From contig AP031356.1 of assembly GCA_037833965.1 (NCBI GenBank), forward strand, positions 208,501 through 272,500: DNA of 64,000 nucleotides, given 5' to 3'. Both the position numbers and the translations under genes were made by a program. The stretch is from Marchantia polymorpha subsp. ruderalis (taxonomy: Eukaryota; Streptophyta; Marchantiopsida; Marchantiales; Marchantiaceae). The notes beneath the pieces are model-generated. The model was not told where the DNA came from, did not search any database, and saw only the letters and a list, made by a program, of their open reading frames with translations. This document shows positions 45,094-57,850 of the stretch, in pieces (position 1 is the stretch's first letter; each line of letters starts with the position of its first letter).

Positions 45094-48000
45094 AGCCCAA
45101 TAGTCGCTTATCTCTTAGTAACGGTTACTCTTGCAAAATTTTTAGCTGTTGATTGATACTTTTAGCGAATATCAATAACTCTCATTCCCGGCATATGCTG
45201 TGATAGCTGTTTCCTACAATTTCCAGCAAAATGAAGAAGAAAATCCAACAATAATTTGTAACTAGCCCAGTAAGTCAGACGCATTCTTCTTGATACAATA
45301 CAGTTTTCTCCACTTTGTGCACTTCCTCCCAAAAATATGTGTATCAAGGTATATTCTGGCCACTTGTCGCATTTTCTACCTACAAAATGTGTATCAAAGT
45401 AAGTTCTCAGTGTATTGTCGTAAGCAAGACACTAAGAGTTTTAATGGCAAAATCTCAGTGCGACCTTGCTCAACGTTTAGGACGTGACAATACTGTGATT
45501 CTATTATTGTATGTTGTGTCTTGTTTTTCACGATCCTTCCAATTAATTGTTTCGAATAAGCGCAGGTTCCACATCACAGCAGTTATAGTCACAATCTTGT
45601 TGGAGATATGTATCAATTTTAAACCTCTCAAAACTAACACAGTATTGCAGAGGTACATAAAGAGAAAGAATAATGGAGAATGCAAAACGCTTAAGATACA
45701 AAGTAGTTTGCTCTTAACAACTTTTTATTGTTTTTTTATTTATTTTGGGTTTTAGTTGACGCAGTATTTTTTCTTAGAACATGTGAAGCCGATTACTGAA
45801 TAAAATGGCGTGTTCATCTCTGAGCATGACCTCAGAACGAGGCTGAATAATAAGAAAGACAATCTTCATCAACACCAATTACAAAGAAGGAAAATTTATT
45901 TGGCGGAAGAAAATCTGGCGATTAATCAGGAAGTGCATTCCAAACAACTCCAATCTTCAAATAAGGTATCAATCCTATACTTTTTCTGAATACACGAAAG
46001 TCGCCAACTGAGTGGCGATGTGATTCATCCATTAAGGCAATATTTTTCTGCAATCATTTTGTCATATTTTCCGCGTATACACGTGTTCACTGGTGAAAAA
46101 GTAGTTGATCTTGCGGTCTGGACCACCTCCATAAGTCTAGCCCATATGACCGGGAGCAGGGATCAGAAATCGTCAGGGAAGTCAATAAAAAAGCATCAAA
46201 TATCAAATTATTTTGCACTTGTTTGTACGTGTCTATGATCGCAACAACTTTTATTTTTTAACATGCAATATTCCAAATATCTTCATCTCTCGAACAAGAA
46301 CAATTTAAGCAAGCAAATGACTTTTTTGAAAAGTACATACGGTGTTGACGATTGAGACGGATACAATATACTCTTGATGGTGGCATTGACCTAAATCCAT
46401 TCATTCTATAGGAGTAGATATAGCTGAAAGCAAAGTATAAAAATATCATTTTCCCTGATTAAGACAGAAAAAACTAATGGAGACCAATAAATAACTATGT
46501 CAAATGTTGTCTTATCTTATATTCGAAGGTCAGGTGTATTTGTAAGATGGTTAAAAATTATTAAAAGATTGTTTTTTTAATAGATTTGTGTAAGAATTTT
46601 TTGTTCTTTATTGAAGATTTTTTATTACAAACAAACACACACAAAACACTTGTTCAGATCTCATAACAGCTTGCGTACCACCCTACCACCGTGACCCATG
46701 TTCCAATAAAGTTCTTGTATTAGTGTTGGGCGTTAGTGTTGGGGAGAAACTGGCCCTATCGAGCTAAATTATTTTCACTGGAGTAATTCAGTCTCTATAG
46801 TTATTTGTAGCTAACCTAGAACTCCTATTGGAATATGAGTGACAGTGGACTGCATGGTAGTCGTTAAAGATCCTATTGATAATGTTTTATGTTAGGTTTA
46901 TCAAATGTTTTTCATACTACAAGGATCCCATCAAGTAATTTTCTTTCCATAAAGTCTACATAAATGCAATTTCATTGAACTCAAGTTCATGAAAACACAA
47001 TACCGCTTCATTGAAAGCATTAATAAACATTGTGTCAATGAGAATTAAAATGAGCTTTATATAATGAACATAATACCTAAACTCACTAACCTAAAAGAAT
47101 CACATTCTTGACAATATTTCTCTTCATTTATGTCTTAAACATTATAATCTACATGTTTATCACTTCAAATTTTCAAAAACGAAGTAATGTAGGTCAATTT
47201 GTAAGCTAGACTTAATTTAAATCAAGTCTCAACAAGAATAAGATTAAAAAATTGCATATACATAGATAACATAATTGTTAGTCAATCATACTTTTAAGCA
47301 TATTCAAATTTAGCAATGTGAAATTGTCTTGAAAAACAGTTCCAAAAATTCATTTTTATAAAGAATTAGTAAACTTAAGTTTTTTGTAAATTTTTTTATT
47401 AGACACACATTATTAAAAAAGTGAAATTTGAAATTTATGAATTATACTAAGTAGTTCTACACACATTCACATTTAGATGTACAGCACTTTGATTGTCATG
47501 ATAAACAATATCATGAATGTATATATTCAAATTGATAACTTTGATAGTGTGTATAAACTTATAGCTGTTTTGTTGACTAATGTTTATAAAAAAAATGACT
47601 TAATCATTTTCTTCCATTTTTTATCCTGTATGACATCAAATGTGATTTATATAAGTTCATACTCATAAATATAAAGCAAACACAAAAACTATTGAATTAG
47701 ATGAAATTACAAGTTTAGGGTTGAATATTAGAACAAAAGACAAAAGTTTGTTGAAAATATGACAATAAATGTCACAACAAGAAGACTTGTCGTATGAAGA
47801 TCAAAGTCAAATTTCTTTGTTAAATCAACGCAGCTCAAAGTTTGATTTTGAGTAGCATAACTTGCTTAACAATGCACAATGAAGCTAAAATTCTATCTTA
47901 TGCAAATCATCAAAGAATGTTGATGACATATGCATTCAATATAATGCTAATTTTTATCACATTTTATATTGAGAATTTATTTTAACTTTTTTGCATCAAA

Positions 48001-48599
48001 TGATTTTTTTTACAATTAAAAGTTAATCTTGTAAAATTTTTATTAGACTAATAAAGATTCAGATATTAAATGAAGATGAATGTACTCTAAATTAATACAG
48101 GCTCATAATTGAAGTTTTATAAATCTTGTTTGGAATGTTAAATTGAAAAGATTTGAATGAAACTTTAAAAAATGAAATGCATGATATGAAATTAGTTGAT
48201 AAATTGTATTCTATGATGAAGTCAAATAAACTAAATATTAGATTAACATAAGATGCTTGATTTTGGCTAACTATGCTAAAATACATGAGTTTTAATTATT
48301 TGAAATTTTTTGACAATAAAAGCTTAGTATCTAACATAGATCAAATTGATTTCAGGTTTTGTGAACTTTGAATTATGAGCAAGCATTAAAAAAAATCTGA
48401 TATTAAACTTCATAACTTTGAGATGATTTGAGTATGTGAACTTTTATTTAAAGCCTCACTTTCATAAAATTATACTATGTATCATTTAACAATGAGTATT
48501 CATGATTTGTGAAGAGAAATATTAAATCTAATATTTTTGATGATTATAATTATCAAAGAAGTTCACAATAATACAGATAATTCAGACACATGAGATGAC
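45094..48599. other. AT-rich intergenic DNA
   Basis: No gene recognised. An open stretch at 45315-45755 (146 codons) is hydrophobic and lysine-rich with no domain. The AT content rises steadily toward the copia fossil. Confidence 0.45.
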
Positions 48600-51500
48600 G
48601 CATCGAATATATGGTTTGAATCTTTGACTACGTCCACTTTAACACAAAGATAAAGTATTTGACGCGATGAACACATTCGTTGTACACTCGCCGCCATGCC
48701 AATATAACTGACATGGTTTCATTGAATCCATCATAATCAATGCACCGTCATGACTTGGATAATCGTTAATAATCTCCGTTTGAGTTACAACAATCTTTTT
48801 AGTCTATATGATTATTTTGCATAAATTCCTAAAAGGAAATCTAAACAAACCGTCTTCAAACTAGAGGTAAGTAGAACAAAGCCGTAGTCAAACATAATAG
48901 AGTAAAAATATATAGAGCTTACCAAAAATTGCTAATGATGTTTACTTCTGCTCGTCATGCAAAATTTGCATAATAATACAATGTCTCTTAGATAAGTCTA
49001 AAGGAATAATTTTGATCAAAGTATCAACTAGATTGAATTTATCGTCAATTTTGATTAGGTCAATACTTCTATCAAAAACTACATGTCTGATAAAATAATA
49101 CTCAATATCAATGTATTTCACTTTGCTATTCATCACTTGATTTGGAGCAAGATGTAATGCACTCTAGCAGTCAATGAAGATTGATAATCTCCTATTTCAA
49201 TCTCATCTCAGTGATAAACTTAACCAACCAAATAACTTTCTTTTGCTGTAGTTACATATTCAACTTTTGTTGTGGTCTAAGCTACGCAATTTAGCAAGAT
49301 ATATCTTAATCAATGCATGCATCATCAACTATAAACATGTGTTTTTAGTTCAGTTGAAGAAGTCCTTTGGTTCAGGATTTTATTCATCCTTGGTGTCAAC
49401 TTAGTCTAACAAGGATTTGACATTGTTTAATCAAATACAAAACAATAAAACATAAGTTTTAGTATTCTACAAATACCTTAAAACCCATTTCACTATTTTT
49501 AATAAAACTTTCTTCAATTTGAAACAAACTTACTCACCTTGATCATTGCAAGAGCAATGTCAGTATTTGTGCATATCATCTAATACATGAAGCTTGCTAG
49601 ATCTTTGTCATAAGAAACAAATGACATTTTTTTCAATGACATTGATTGAATATTGGCTGCAATAAGATTAAATTGTGTTGCCAAAGACTCTCATACTATT
49701 TTACATTTTGTCATGTTGTACCTTGAACATACTTCTCTTCAGTCAATCATAGCCTCTTCTTCATCAAATATCTATGAATGTACATCTCTAATGTACTCTT
49801 GAAATAAATCCAAATTTTCATATTGAATGCAGATTTCAATTGGTTCTTACATCTATCAATGTTGAATTGATTCTTTGCCAAGATGAGCATATCACATAGA
49901 GTTTTTGAATAATAAGCTTAAAGATCTCATTATTCACCTTCTTTATGTATACACAAGTATCATATACACTCCGTGAAAAACTTTGTGATTTCATGAACTC
50001 ATCAGATCTTGCATTTCACTGCCTAGCAGCATGCTTCAATTTATATATAATTTGAAATATCTACAAATCAACTTCTTTTAACCTTTCTCATGTAAGTCAA
50101 TAGGTTATTTTATGTAAATTTTCTCCGCAAGAGATTCATAGAAAAAAGATGTAATTACAAGACGAAATAAGACATATCGTGCATAATTCATAACAAGACC
50201 AAATATTGCATCTAGTGCACAAATTAGACAATTAGCATACTTTGCTATAGGTGAAATTTTCTTAATATAATCCATATATTTCTCTTGTATGAAACGTGTA
50301 GCCATCAACCTGGCTTTGAAGATAATCTTCTCCTCATATATTAAATTGTCCTTTAGTTTGAATATTCACTTGCATTGCAAGCTTAATTTTCTGAAAGTTC
50401 AACTAGCTTCCAATTCTCGTTATTAATTAGTAATTGCATCTTCCGTCTCATAGGAGCATTTCATAGAAGCTTATTGATAGAAGTTTGAGCTTTTCTATAA
50501 GAAGAAGTATTATTTTTTTCAAAATCAATATCATGTCATCATCATTATTTGTATCAATGTCACGATATTGAAGATTGGATGGATCAAGACATAATCCATA
50601 CCTTATAAAAACTCATTTAATTTAATTTGATGATCTTTTAGTAGAATATTCTAGTTGATCTTTATCTTCTAGTGTCGACACTTGAGGTTCATCAATTCAA
50701 TTTGATAATCTTTTAGTAGAATATTTTGATTGATCTTTATTTTTTAGTGTAGATATTTAAGTCTCAACAACAATAACTTGCTTCCTTAATTCCTGTTTCC
50801 TAGATATTTGCTTCATTTGTAGTGAAACTTTTACTTATATTACATAATTAATCTCATAATAATCAAATTTTCCTCAACATTATTGAATGGAGATTTTTCC
50901 TTCTCAATATGGGAACTTCAGACCTCTTTTTCTCTTTCAATGATATAGGCTAATTGAAGAAAGCATTCTTATTTACAACAACTTTATAAACTACTCAATC
51001 TCAGAGCATATTAGTCTTCATGTCACTAACATATAAAAAAAACAACACTTCTTCAATGTAGTAACCAACTTTATTTCATTTTTCTTGGATATGAAAAGAT
51101 AAGTAGTATAACTACAAAATTCAAACGACTATAATCAATCATTCGTTTGTGCGTTAGTTCAAGTTATGTCAAAAAATTGATTGCGTTTGAAAGAGAATGA
51201 TTTGTCAAATATATTTATAGCTTTAGCTCAAAGTTCATATGATAAACTGATTTGGCTCAATAAACTATGCATCTTCTCTCACATTTTTTGATTGAATTTC
51301 TGAAAAATAACATTTTATTGTGATGTATTAACTGTGATGAGATGACAAATAATTCCCTATTCTCTCCTGTAATTCCACAAATCCTTGGAATTACACTCCA
51401 TGTCATACTCTCTACGTAAATATCTCACTTTGTGTCAACTTTGAGTATCAACTTGGACTTTTCAACATATCTAAAGTTTATGAAAACCTCATATTTGTGT

Positions 51501-52650
51501 GAAAAAAGAAAGACACACAAATTTTGAACAATCATCAATAAATGATAAATAATAATACTATTTAGAGAAAAAAAATTAGAAAAACATATTTACATGGCAC
51601 TATGTACATACTCAAATAATTGCTTAGAGCTATGAGTTCCAACATCAAAGTCTTGACTATGATGTTTGTCTATGATACAATATTTGCAAAACTTTAAGTT
51701 CACCAAAGCTAGCTAGCAATTTTTCCTATCCTAGAAAGAAAATATACCTATTATTCATGTATCCACACATGACACATTTCAACTTGAAATCTAGTAAAAT
51801 TAATTTACTTACAGGTAATATTGTACTCTAGCAAATATTAGCAAAACTCTAAGTCAAGTTTATCAATGCTAGATAATAATTCTTTTTCTCTTAGAAGGAA
51901 CATATACCTATGATTCATTTATCCACACATGACACATTTCAATTTGAAATCTAGTAAAATTAGCTTACTTACAGGTAATAGTGTCCTCTAGCAAGTACAA
52001 AATTTTGCACTTATGACCTCTAAAGATAATCTTATCACACACTTTAACCTCAAACACTCCGTGTTTAAAGCTCCAATCAAGACCCTTTGAGTCTAACATT
52101 TCAAGAAAGATCAGGATTTTTTTCATGTAAGATATAAACCTAACTTGAGTCAATGTACGTTGGACTCCATCAAACATACAGATTTTAGCAGTTTTAAATT
52201 CTTCAATTTTACAAAATCAATTATTTCTCATAAGGATTGAACTATTTGATACAAAAAAAAAAAAAGAAAATTTCCAAACAGATGTGATAAGAATAACCAT
52301 AATCTACAACATGCATCACCAACAACTTTTGGTGAATTGCATAAAACATACCTCTGGCATCATGGTCCATCTTCCAACAAATCATCTTACTCAGGATCAA
52401 AATTTTAAACTAAATTTGCTAAAGAAGTATCATCAACTTTGGTCTTCAGAAGGCAATTCTTCTTGACATGACCACTTTTGCCAAATCTCCAACATATCAT
52501 CTTTTTCTTTTTTAATGACTATACCTAAACTTTAATTTAATCTTGGATCCAAAATTCTTATCATCTTTTTCATGCTGTGAAGATAATCCAACTCAAATCA
52601 TATTAAGTGTCGTATCGGAAGAAGAGGAGCGAGTAGATGATAACATCATC
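48600..52650 (-). mobile_element. Ty1/copia retrotransposon fossil
   Basis: Old and heavily broken (many breaks), minus strand. Parts seen from its 5' to 3' side: a gag zinc-knuckle-like segment (about 52490-52450, GKSGHVKKN), the GAG-pre-integrase region (52177-51965, MFDGVQRTLTQVRFISYMKK), traces of the integrase-to-RT linker (about 51100-50560), a reverse-transcriptase segment (50308-50105, TRFIQEKYMDYIKKISP) and the RNase H end (about 49330-48942, KYIDIEYYFIRHVV). No LTRs were identified. Its strong AT bias suggests long exposure to cytosine-methylation decay (inference). Confidence 0.8.
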
Positions 52651-52805
52651 TTTTGCTATCAGTCATCAATCAATAGTCACCACTCACAATCTTGTTGAAA
52701 ATGAATATATGTTTATCACAATAAAGCAAGACACATGATAATAACTGATAATATGCATGCAGTGAACTCAAAAAATAAAGAACTTTCCTCAAATAAGTGA
52801 TAACT

Positions 52806-55800
52806 TGTAATAATCCACCAAAGGCTAAAATTGCAATATAGTGATAGAAAGGTCGAACCCACAGGGACAGAGGCAACACACAGAGTACAAAGTGTCACAT
52901 TTAACAGACTATTGAAAAGTTTGAATTCTCAGGCGACTGTCACTCCCAGAAATACTGCAAGTGTTCACTCGGAGCTCACTCGGAGGTCGCACAGTGCAGC
53001 GTAGTTCACTCAACACACACACACACACACACACCTGAAACTATAGAAACACAACTCAGAGGTCGGTTAGGACCTCTACTTAAGATTTCAGGGGGAAAGT
53101 CTCTCACGAATACACTCAGCGAATCTGCGGATAGTTACTCCCAACTCCGGCTTTTACAACCCTTCCACTAGTTTCTGCTAGCACAGGGAACCCGGATTGG
53201 ACTTCCTACTTCGGATCGAAGTCACTCACACGCGGTGAACAACACACTCAACTCACAAAACGCGCAGAGAACACAGGTCCGAACTAAGAGACTCAACTGA
53301 GACACGATCCAGTAGCACCCCATAACAGTCTATTGAAGAGTTTGAATTCTTAGGCACTTGTCATTCCCAGAAATACTACAGGGGTTGCCCTGAAGGCACC
53401 TGCTGCAGCGTGACATGAATTTACAACCAAGGCTTACTCGAAGTAGCAAAACTTCATTTTGGCATTCAGGGGAAAAATCCCGAAGGAGTACAATCAGGAA
53501 CAATCACTCGAAAGTGTAAGGGGAAACTGTTCAAGTATCTAACTAGTCACTAGCTCTAAGCATCGGCAATCACCCGCAGGTGTAGATCCGAACTACTCAA
53601 GTCTCTAATCAGTGTACTAGCTCTGAACATTCGGCCGAAGGCCTTCAGTTACAAAATGCGGATCGCCAAGTTGTAGCTGCTCTTGCGTGGTGACAGAACT
53701 AAGGACACAAACACGCAGAGAAAATGAGTTCCTGATCTGCACTTCCGAAACTGGAAGAATCCTAAGGCAAGACGCCTTGAACTACTTTATACCCTAAGTC
53801 CTAACTAACACTACACTGCACTACGCTACGCGCCTGCACGGAATCACGCTACACTTCACTTCGCAAAACCCGTGCTTCGCCTTCTGCGCGACGGACTGCC
53901 GCGCATTAACTCCCTACCCTGCCAGTCTTCCGCTCGACTGCGCAGTTCCAGCCGCCGCAACACCGCAGAAACCTCTGTCTCGAGGGTGGCCATGGTGTCC
54001 CGCGACTTCGACAGAAACGAATCCAGCTTCTTCGCCACTCGCCGCCGGCTTAGACTGTCACCCGACAGCAAACCCGCCGCACGAAGCTCTAACTCGCGCA
54101 GTGTGAGTTTCTACTGCGCCGCCACTTCCCAGTGGGCGTAACCTCTGAGACAGTGGTTGACTCGCCTCGCCAACTCTTCCTTCGTGCGATCTGCCTCCCG
54201 CCGGCGATTGTCTTCAACTACAACCAACTGCAATTCGGCCTCCGCACGCTGCGCTCTCAATTCCCCGCACTCGGATTGCAGGTTGCGGATTAATTCTTCA
54301 TCCGCCTGCCGTGCGAGCTGACACTGCTCTAACAACCGTGTCTGTTGCACGAGCTCCTCTAACAAAATTCGATTCTCAGCATGCTCAGAATCCAGCTCCT
54401 CTACGAGCTTCGCCTTCTCCTTGGCAAACTCCTTTGCCGCCTCTTCGATCTTATCGTCCTTCGACTTGTCGAGGACCTTGTGCATCTTCCGAGTGAGATC
54501 AAGGTGGCTCCACAAGCACTCATACTTCTCCCGCACATCCTTAAGTTCCCGATCCACACAGGCCAACAACTTGCTGGTGTGGACTTTAGTGCGAGTTCGC
54601 CTACGCACTAATTCGACGTAGGACCCAGGCTGGCGGGGGTCTACATACTTCTCCACTTTGCGATCAAGGTACCTCAACAGAGGTACCACCTGCTCGCAGA
54701 GCGCCGCCGTCGGCGTGCCTGCCACTGATTGTCTCTCCTCTTCACTTGATTCCGATCCCGACGCTGATTCCGTCGATCCTCCTTCTTCGTCATCCTGCGA
54801 ATTGAGGATTTCGGTCGCCACTGAATTCTCCGGTGACTGTCGTGAATGTGGCTTCGAAATGTCTGCGTCGTCTGCCACTACTGTCGCCGCTGCAGCCTCG
54901 CTGCTCCCTGCCAAAATGTCCAAGGCGGTGGGAGAGTGGAGTTGTGCCAAATCCGCATCTCCCGCTCGCCCGGCTTCTGCTAACTCCGCATTGCCGAAGG
55001 CGTCCACCGCCGAAGGCGTTCGTGCGGAAGGTGTCTGCGCGGATTGCAATTGTGCATCGCGCACACGTGTTTTCTCCTGCCGACTGTCAATCCGCTCCTC
55101 CGTTAGGTCCCGCTCCTTCGATAGGTCCTACGCTGGAGATGCCTCCGCCGAAGGTGCAATTGTCGGCGGCGCTTACGCCAAAGGCGGTTGAGCCGAAGAC
55201 GGCTCGCCTGATGTCCCTTGGCCCGAAGGCCCTTCCGCCAAAGGCGCACCTTCCGGCAAACTTCCCGCCGAGGGCGCGTTCCCCGCCTGCTCCCTACTTG
55301 CAACTCTGTGGCCCGAAGGCCCTCGCGCCGAAGGCGCATTTTCCGGCGGTCTCACCGCCGAAGTACCTTGCCCCGAAGGCCCTTGGGCCGAAGGCGGATC
55401 TTCCGCCGGCTCCTTTCCCTTCCTTCGCTGCACCGAAGGCACACGTGCTAGAGGCCCCCGCCCCGAAGGCGAGTCTCTCCTATCCGTAGGTGGCACACTC
55501 ATCCGTGCCGCGTGTTGTCGCTCTTGACCCGAAGGTCGTCTTGCTTCTGCCGAAGGCGTCCGTGCCTTCGGCGTAGGGAGGTCTGCTGACCCCTCTGCCG
55601 TCTGCGCATTCCCATCCTCCTCCCAGGATGGGGTCTCCTTCTCTCCGGCGGCCCACGCTGTCTCCGCGCTACGTGCAGGCAATACAAGCCGGCGCGCTTT
55701 CTGCTTCGGCCGACTGCAAATCTCTTCCAGTGGCCGCTTCCGTTTGAGAGCCGTCGAGTCTCGATGTGGCTCCTTCTCTATTTCCCCCCTCCATCTCCGC

Positions 55801-57850
55801 TTCCGCGGCACTCGTGCTGCGAATGTGTCTCTCCTCGCATACTGTTGGGCTGGTGGCGTGGAGGTCGGAGTCGATCTCGTTATCCCGCACATACCTCCCG
55901 GGATTGCTGAGTGACAGCAGCGGATACTAAATACGCTCAGTCGCTGTCAAGCAACCCATCGACCGATAAAAGTTTATCAAGAAGGGGGAGAGATGATTGA
56001 TCGATCCCCCCCTCTCCTCAAATGCATGCTGCCGCGTTATCTTATGCAAGATACGCGATCAGTGAACCGGAGCTCCGACCAATGTGAGCTCCACGAAAGA
56101 CACTTGCCAGGAAGTGATGTATGTTGTTCGGTGCGGCTGCAAGAGTTGCAGAAGTGCCACCGCTACATTTCTGCGGTAGCGATCCTTGTAGTCACGGGTC
56201 CTGTACCCGTTCTTGTTGGACTTCTCACTCTTGAACAAGTCCGCGAAGGAGGCGTCTTCCTCCTTCGTCACCTTTACGCTCTCACTATCAAATAGGAGGA
56301 ACCCGTCCTCGCCTGCACATCTCCCCAGCACTTGTCCCCAATCTTGGACAATCCAACGCTCTACGTGCGGTCGGAATCCGCGTGTAGGCTGGTGTCTTTC
56401 CCTTTGCCATTCGCGCACCATGTCTTGGCACACGTAATTCCATCCCCACAGGAGGAAATCGAGCTTCACTGCAAACAGCCGGTCCTGAAAAGCGCGCAAC
56501 CCAATCTGCGGAAGCTTGAGCGGAATCATCCGCAGTTGAGTGGGCTTCGACATCACGTTCTTGAAATTGGATTTTGTGAACCTTCCTCCACTATGCTCAA
56601 TCTTCTTGCCCCCAACTTCAATTCTCCTGCAAACTCTAATCTCTCTCGATTCCGACTGTTGCGCACTCAATTCTCTCTCTGTCACCTTGCGAGTCTCTGA
56701 GCGGCGGTGTCTCGAATTTCTCTCGGCTAGAAGGTGCACGCGCGCAGCTCGCACAAGAAATTGAAATCGCAAATTCAAGAATGAAGTGTCTGTTCTCCGC
56801 TCGCAGGATGTCATGGTCGGCACTTGGTCGTGATTGTCGACTCACTTGATGGCTGCGTAGGCTTGGAGGTGTAACGGCCCTCCTCTCGCACGCGCGGCTT
56901 CACGCTCCGCCGTCGCGCGCACTCACACGCTCGAAATTTCAATTTGAGTTCCGCCATCGTACTTCGCCGCGGCCATGGTCGCGCAGCGCCGAAGGCGTCT
57001 CTCTTGCCGACGCGCAACCCGCATCCGCTACTCGCATCGCACCGCTACTCGCATCCATCCCGCACCGCCGAAGGCGTTCTGCCGCACGCGCTCCGCCGAA
57101 GTCAAACTCCTTCCGCCAAATTCGGATTTCCCGGCGGACTTTCCGCCGAGGACGAACTCCTTCCGCCGAAGGCGTTGACTCCCAGCGCTGAAGATGTCCG
57201 TCGAAGTAGGTCCCTCACGTTGTCCGTCGGCGTAGGTGCATCGCCGTAGGCGCAGCGCCGAAGGCGTTGACCGTGGTCAACGGATTTTGTCTCGTCTGTC
57301 AATCTCTCTTGTCCCTCCGCAGGCGCTCTCGCCGCCAGAGTTCCGTCCCGCCGAGGGCGCCTCTGTCCATTCCGCCGTAGGCGTTGAGCCGAAGGCGGAC
57401 CGTACGGATTCGCTACCCCGTAGGTACTAATCTAATCTTGATGCGCTGGCGCCGTAGGCGCCATATGAACTTCATCCCCAAAGGCGGAGTTCAAGGGCCG
57501 AAGGCGGATATTCCGCCGATGGCGAAGTGCCTACGCGCAGGCGAATTCCTTCCGCCGAAGGCCGATTTCCCGGCGGACTTCCTGCCGACGACGAACTCCT
57601 TCCGCCGAAGGCGTCCGTCTTCGCATCTTCCGACAGTCACAACTCCCTGAATTCTCATCCGTTCCAGGTGTTCTTGGGCTCGTTAGAACGAGCGTGTTGA
57701 GCTCTTTCCAACAAGGCCCTAATCAAGTCAAAGCGTTGTGAATTGCATAAGCTCTGAGGGATTTCCCTAGCGCCAAAGGCGTACCGCCGAAGGCGTATTA
57801 TGCGCCTTGCGCCGAAGGAGAACTCCTTCAGAATTGATCGTTCAGGTCGG
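52806..57850 (-). repeat. LTR-family copy, subfamily C, old, minus strand
   Basis: Its right terminus (TTATTACA in its own sense) appears as TGTAATAATCC at 52806. Going up in coordinates come the tail with an AC microsatellite (about 53013-53034), the TATA box (53786-53791), the coding part (53856-56553) and a leader rich in CCGAAGG boxes. The leader reaches the AGAGCTC...CGTTCTAACGAGCCCAAG motif at about 57675-57705 and a little beyond. The TGTGGTAAC terminus was not found. A 57-base segment occurs twice in the tail (52903-52959 and 53323-53379). This second copy is shared with subfamily B and absent from A. Confidence 0.75.
53856..56553 (-). pseudogene. LTR-embedded protein, subfamily C, broken
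   Basis: Minus-strand relative of the 851-aa frame at 4025-6580. The N-terminal domain starts at the conserved Met-Ser-Lys (56553). Over its first ~165 residues it is about two thirds identical by eye to subfamily A with no length change: LPQIGLRAFQD, KLDFLLWGWN, QVLGRCAGE, FRTRDYKDR/YRTRDYKDR, GAPVH. The linker is full of APSAEGPSGQ-type segments like subfamily B, and the coiled coil and basic tail follow in the usual order. At least three breaks interrupt it. It shows that all subfamilies once shared a protein with this full layout. Confidence 0.65.
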
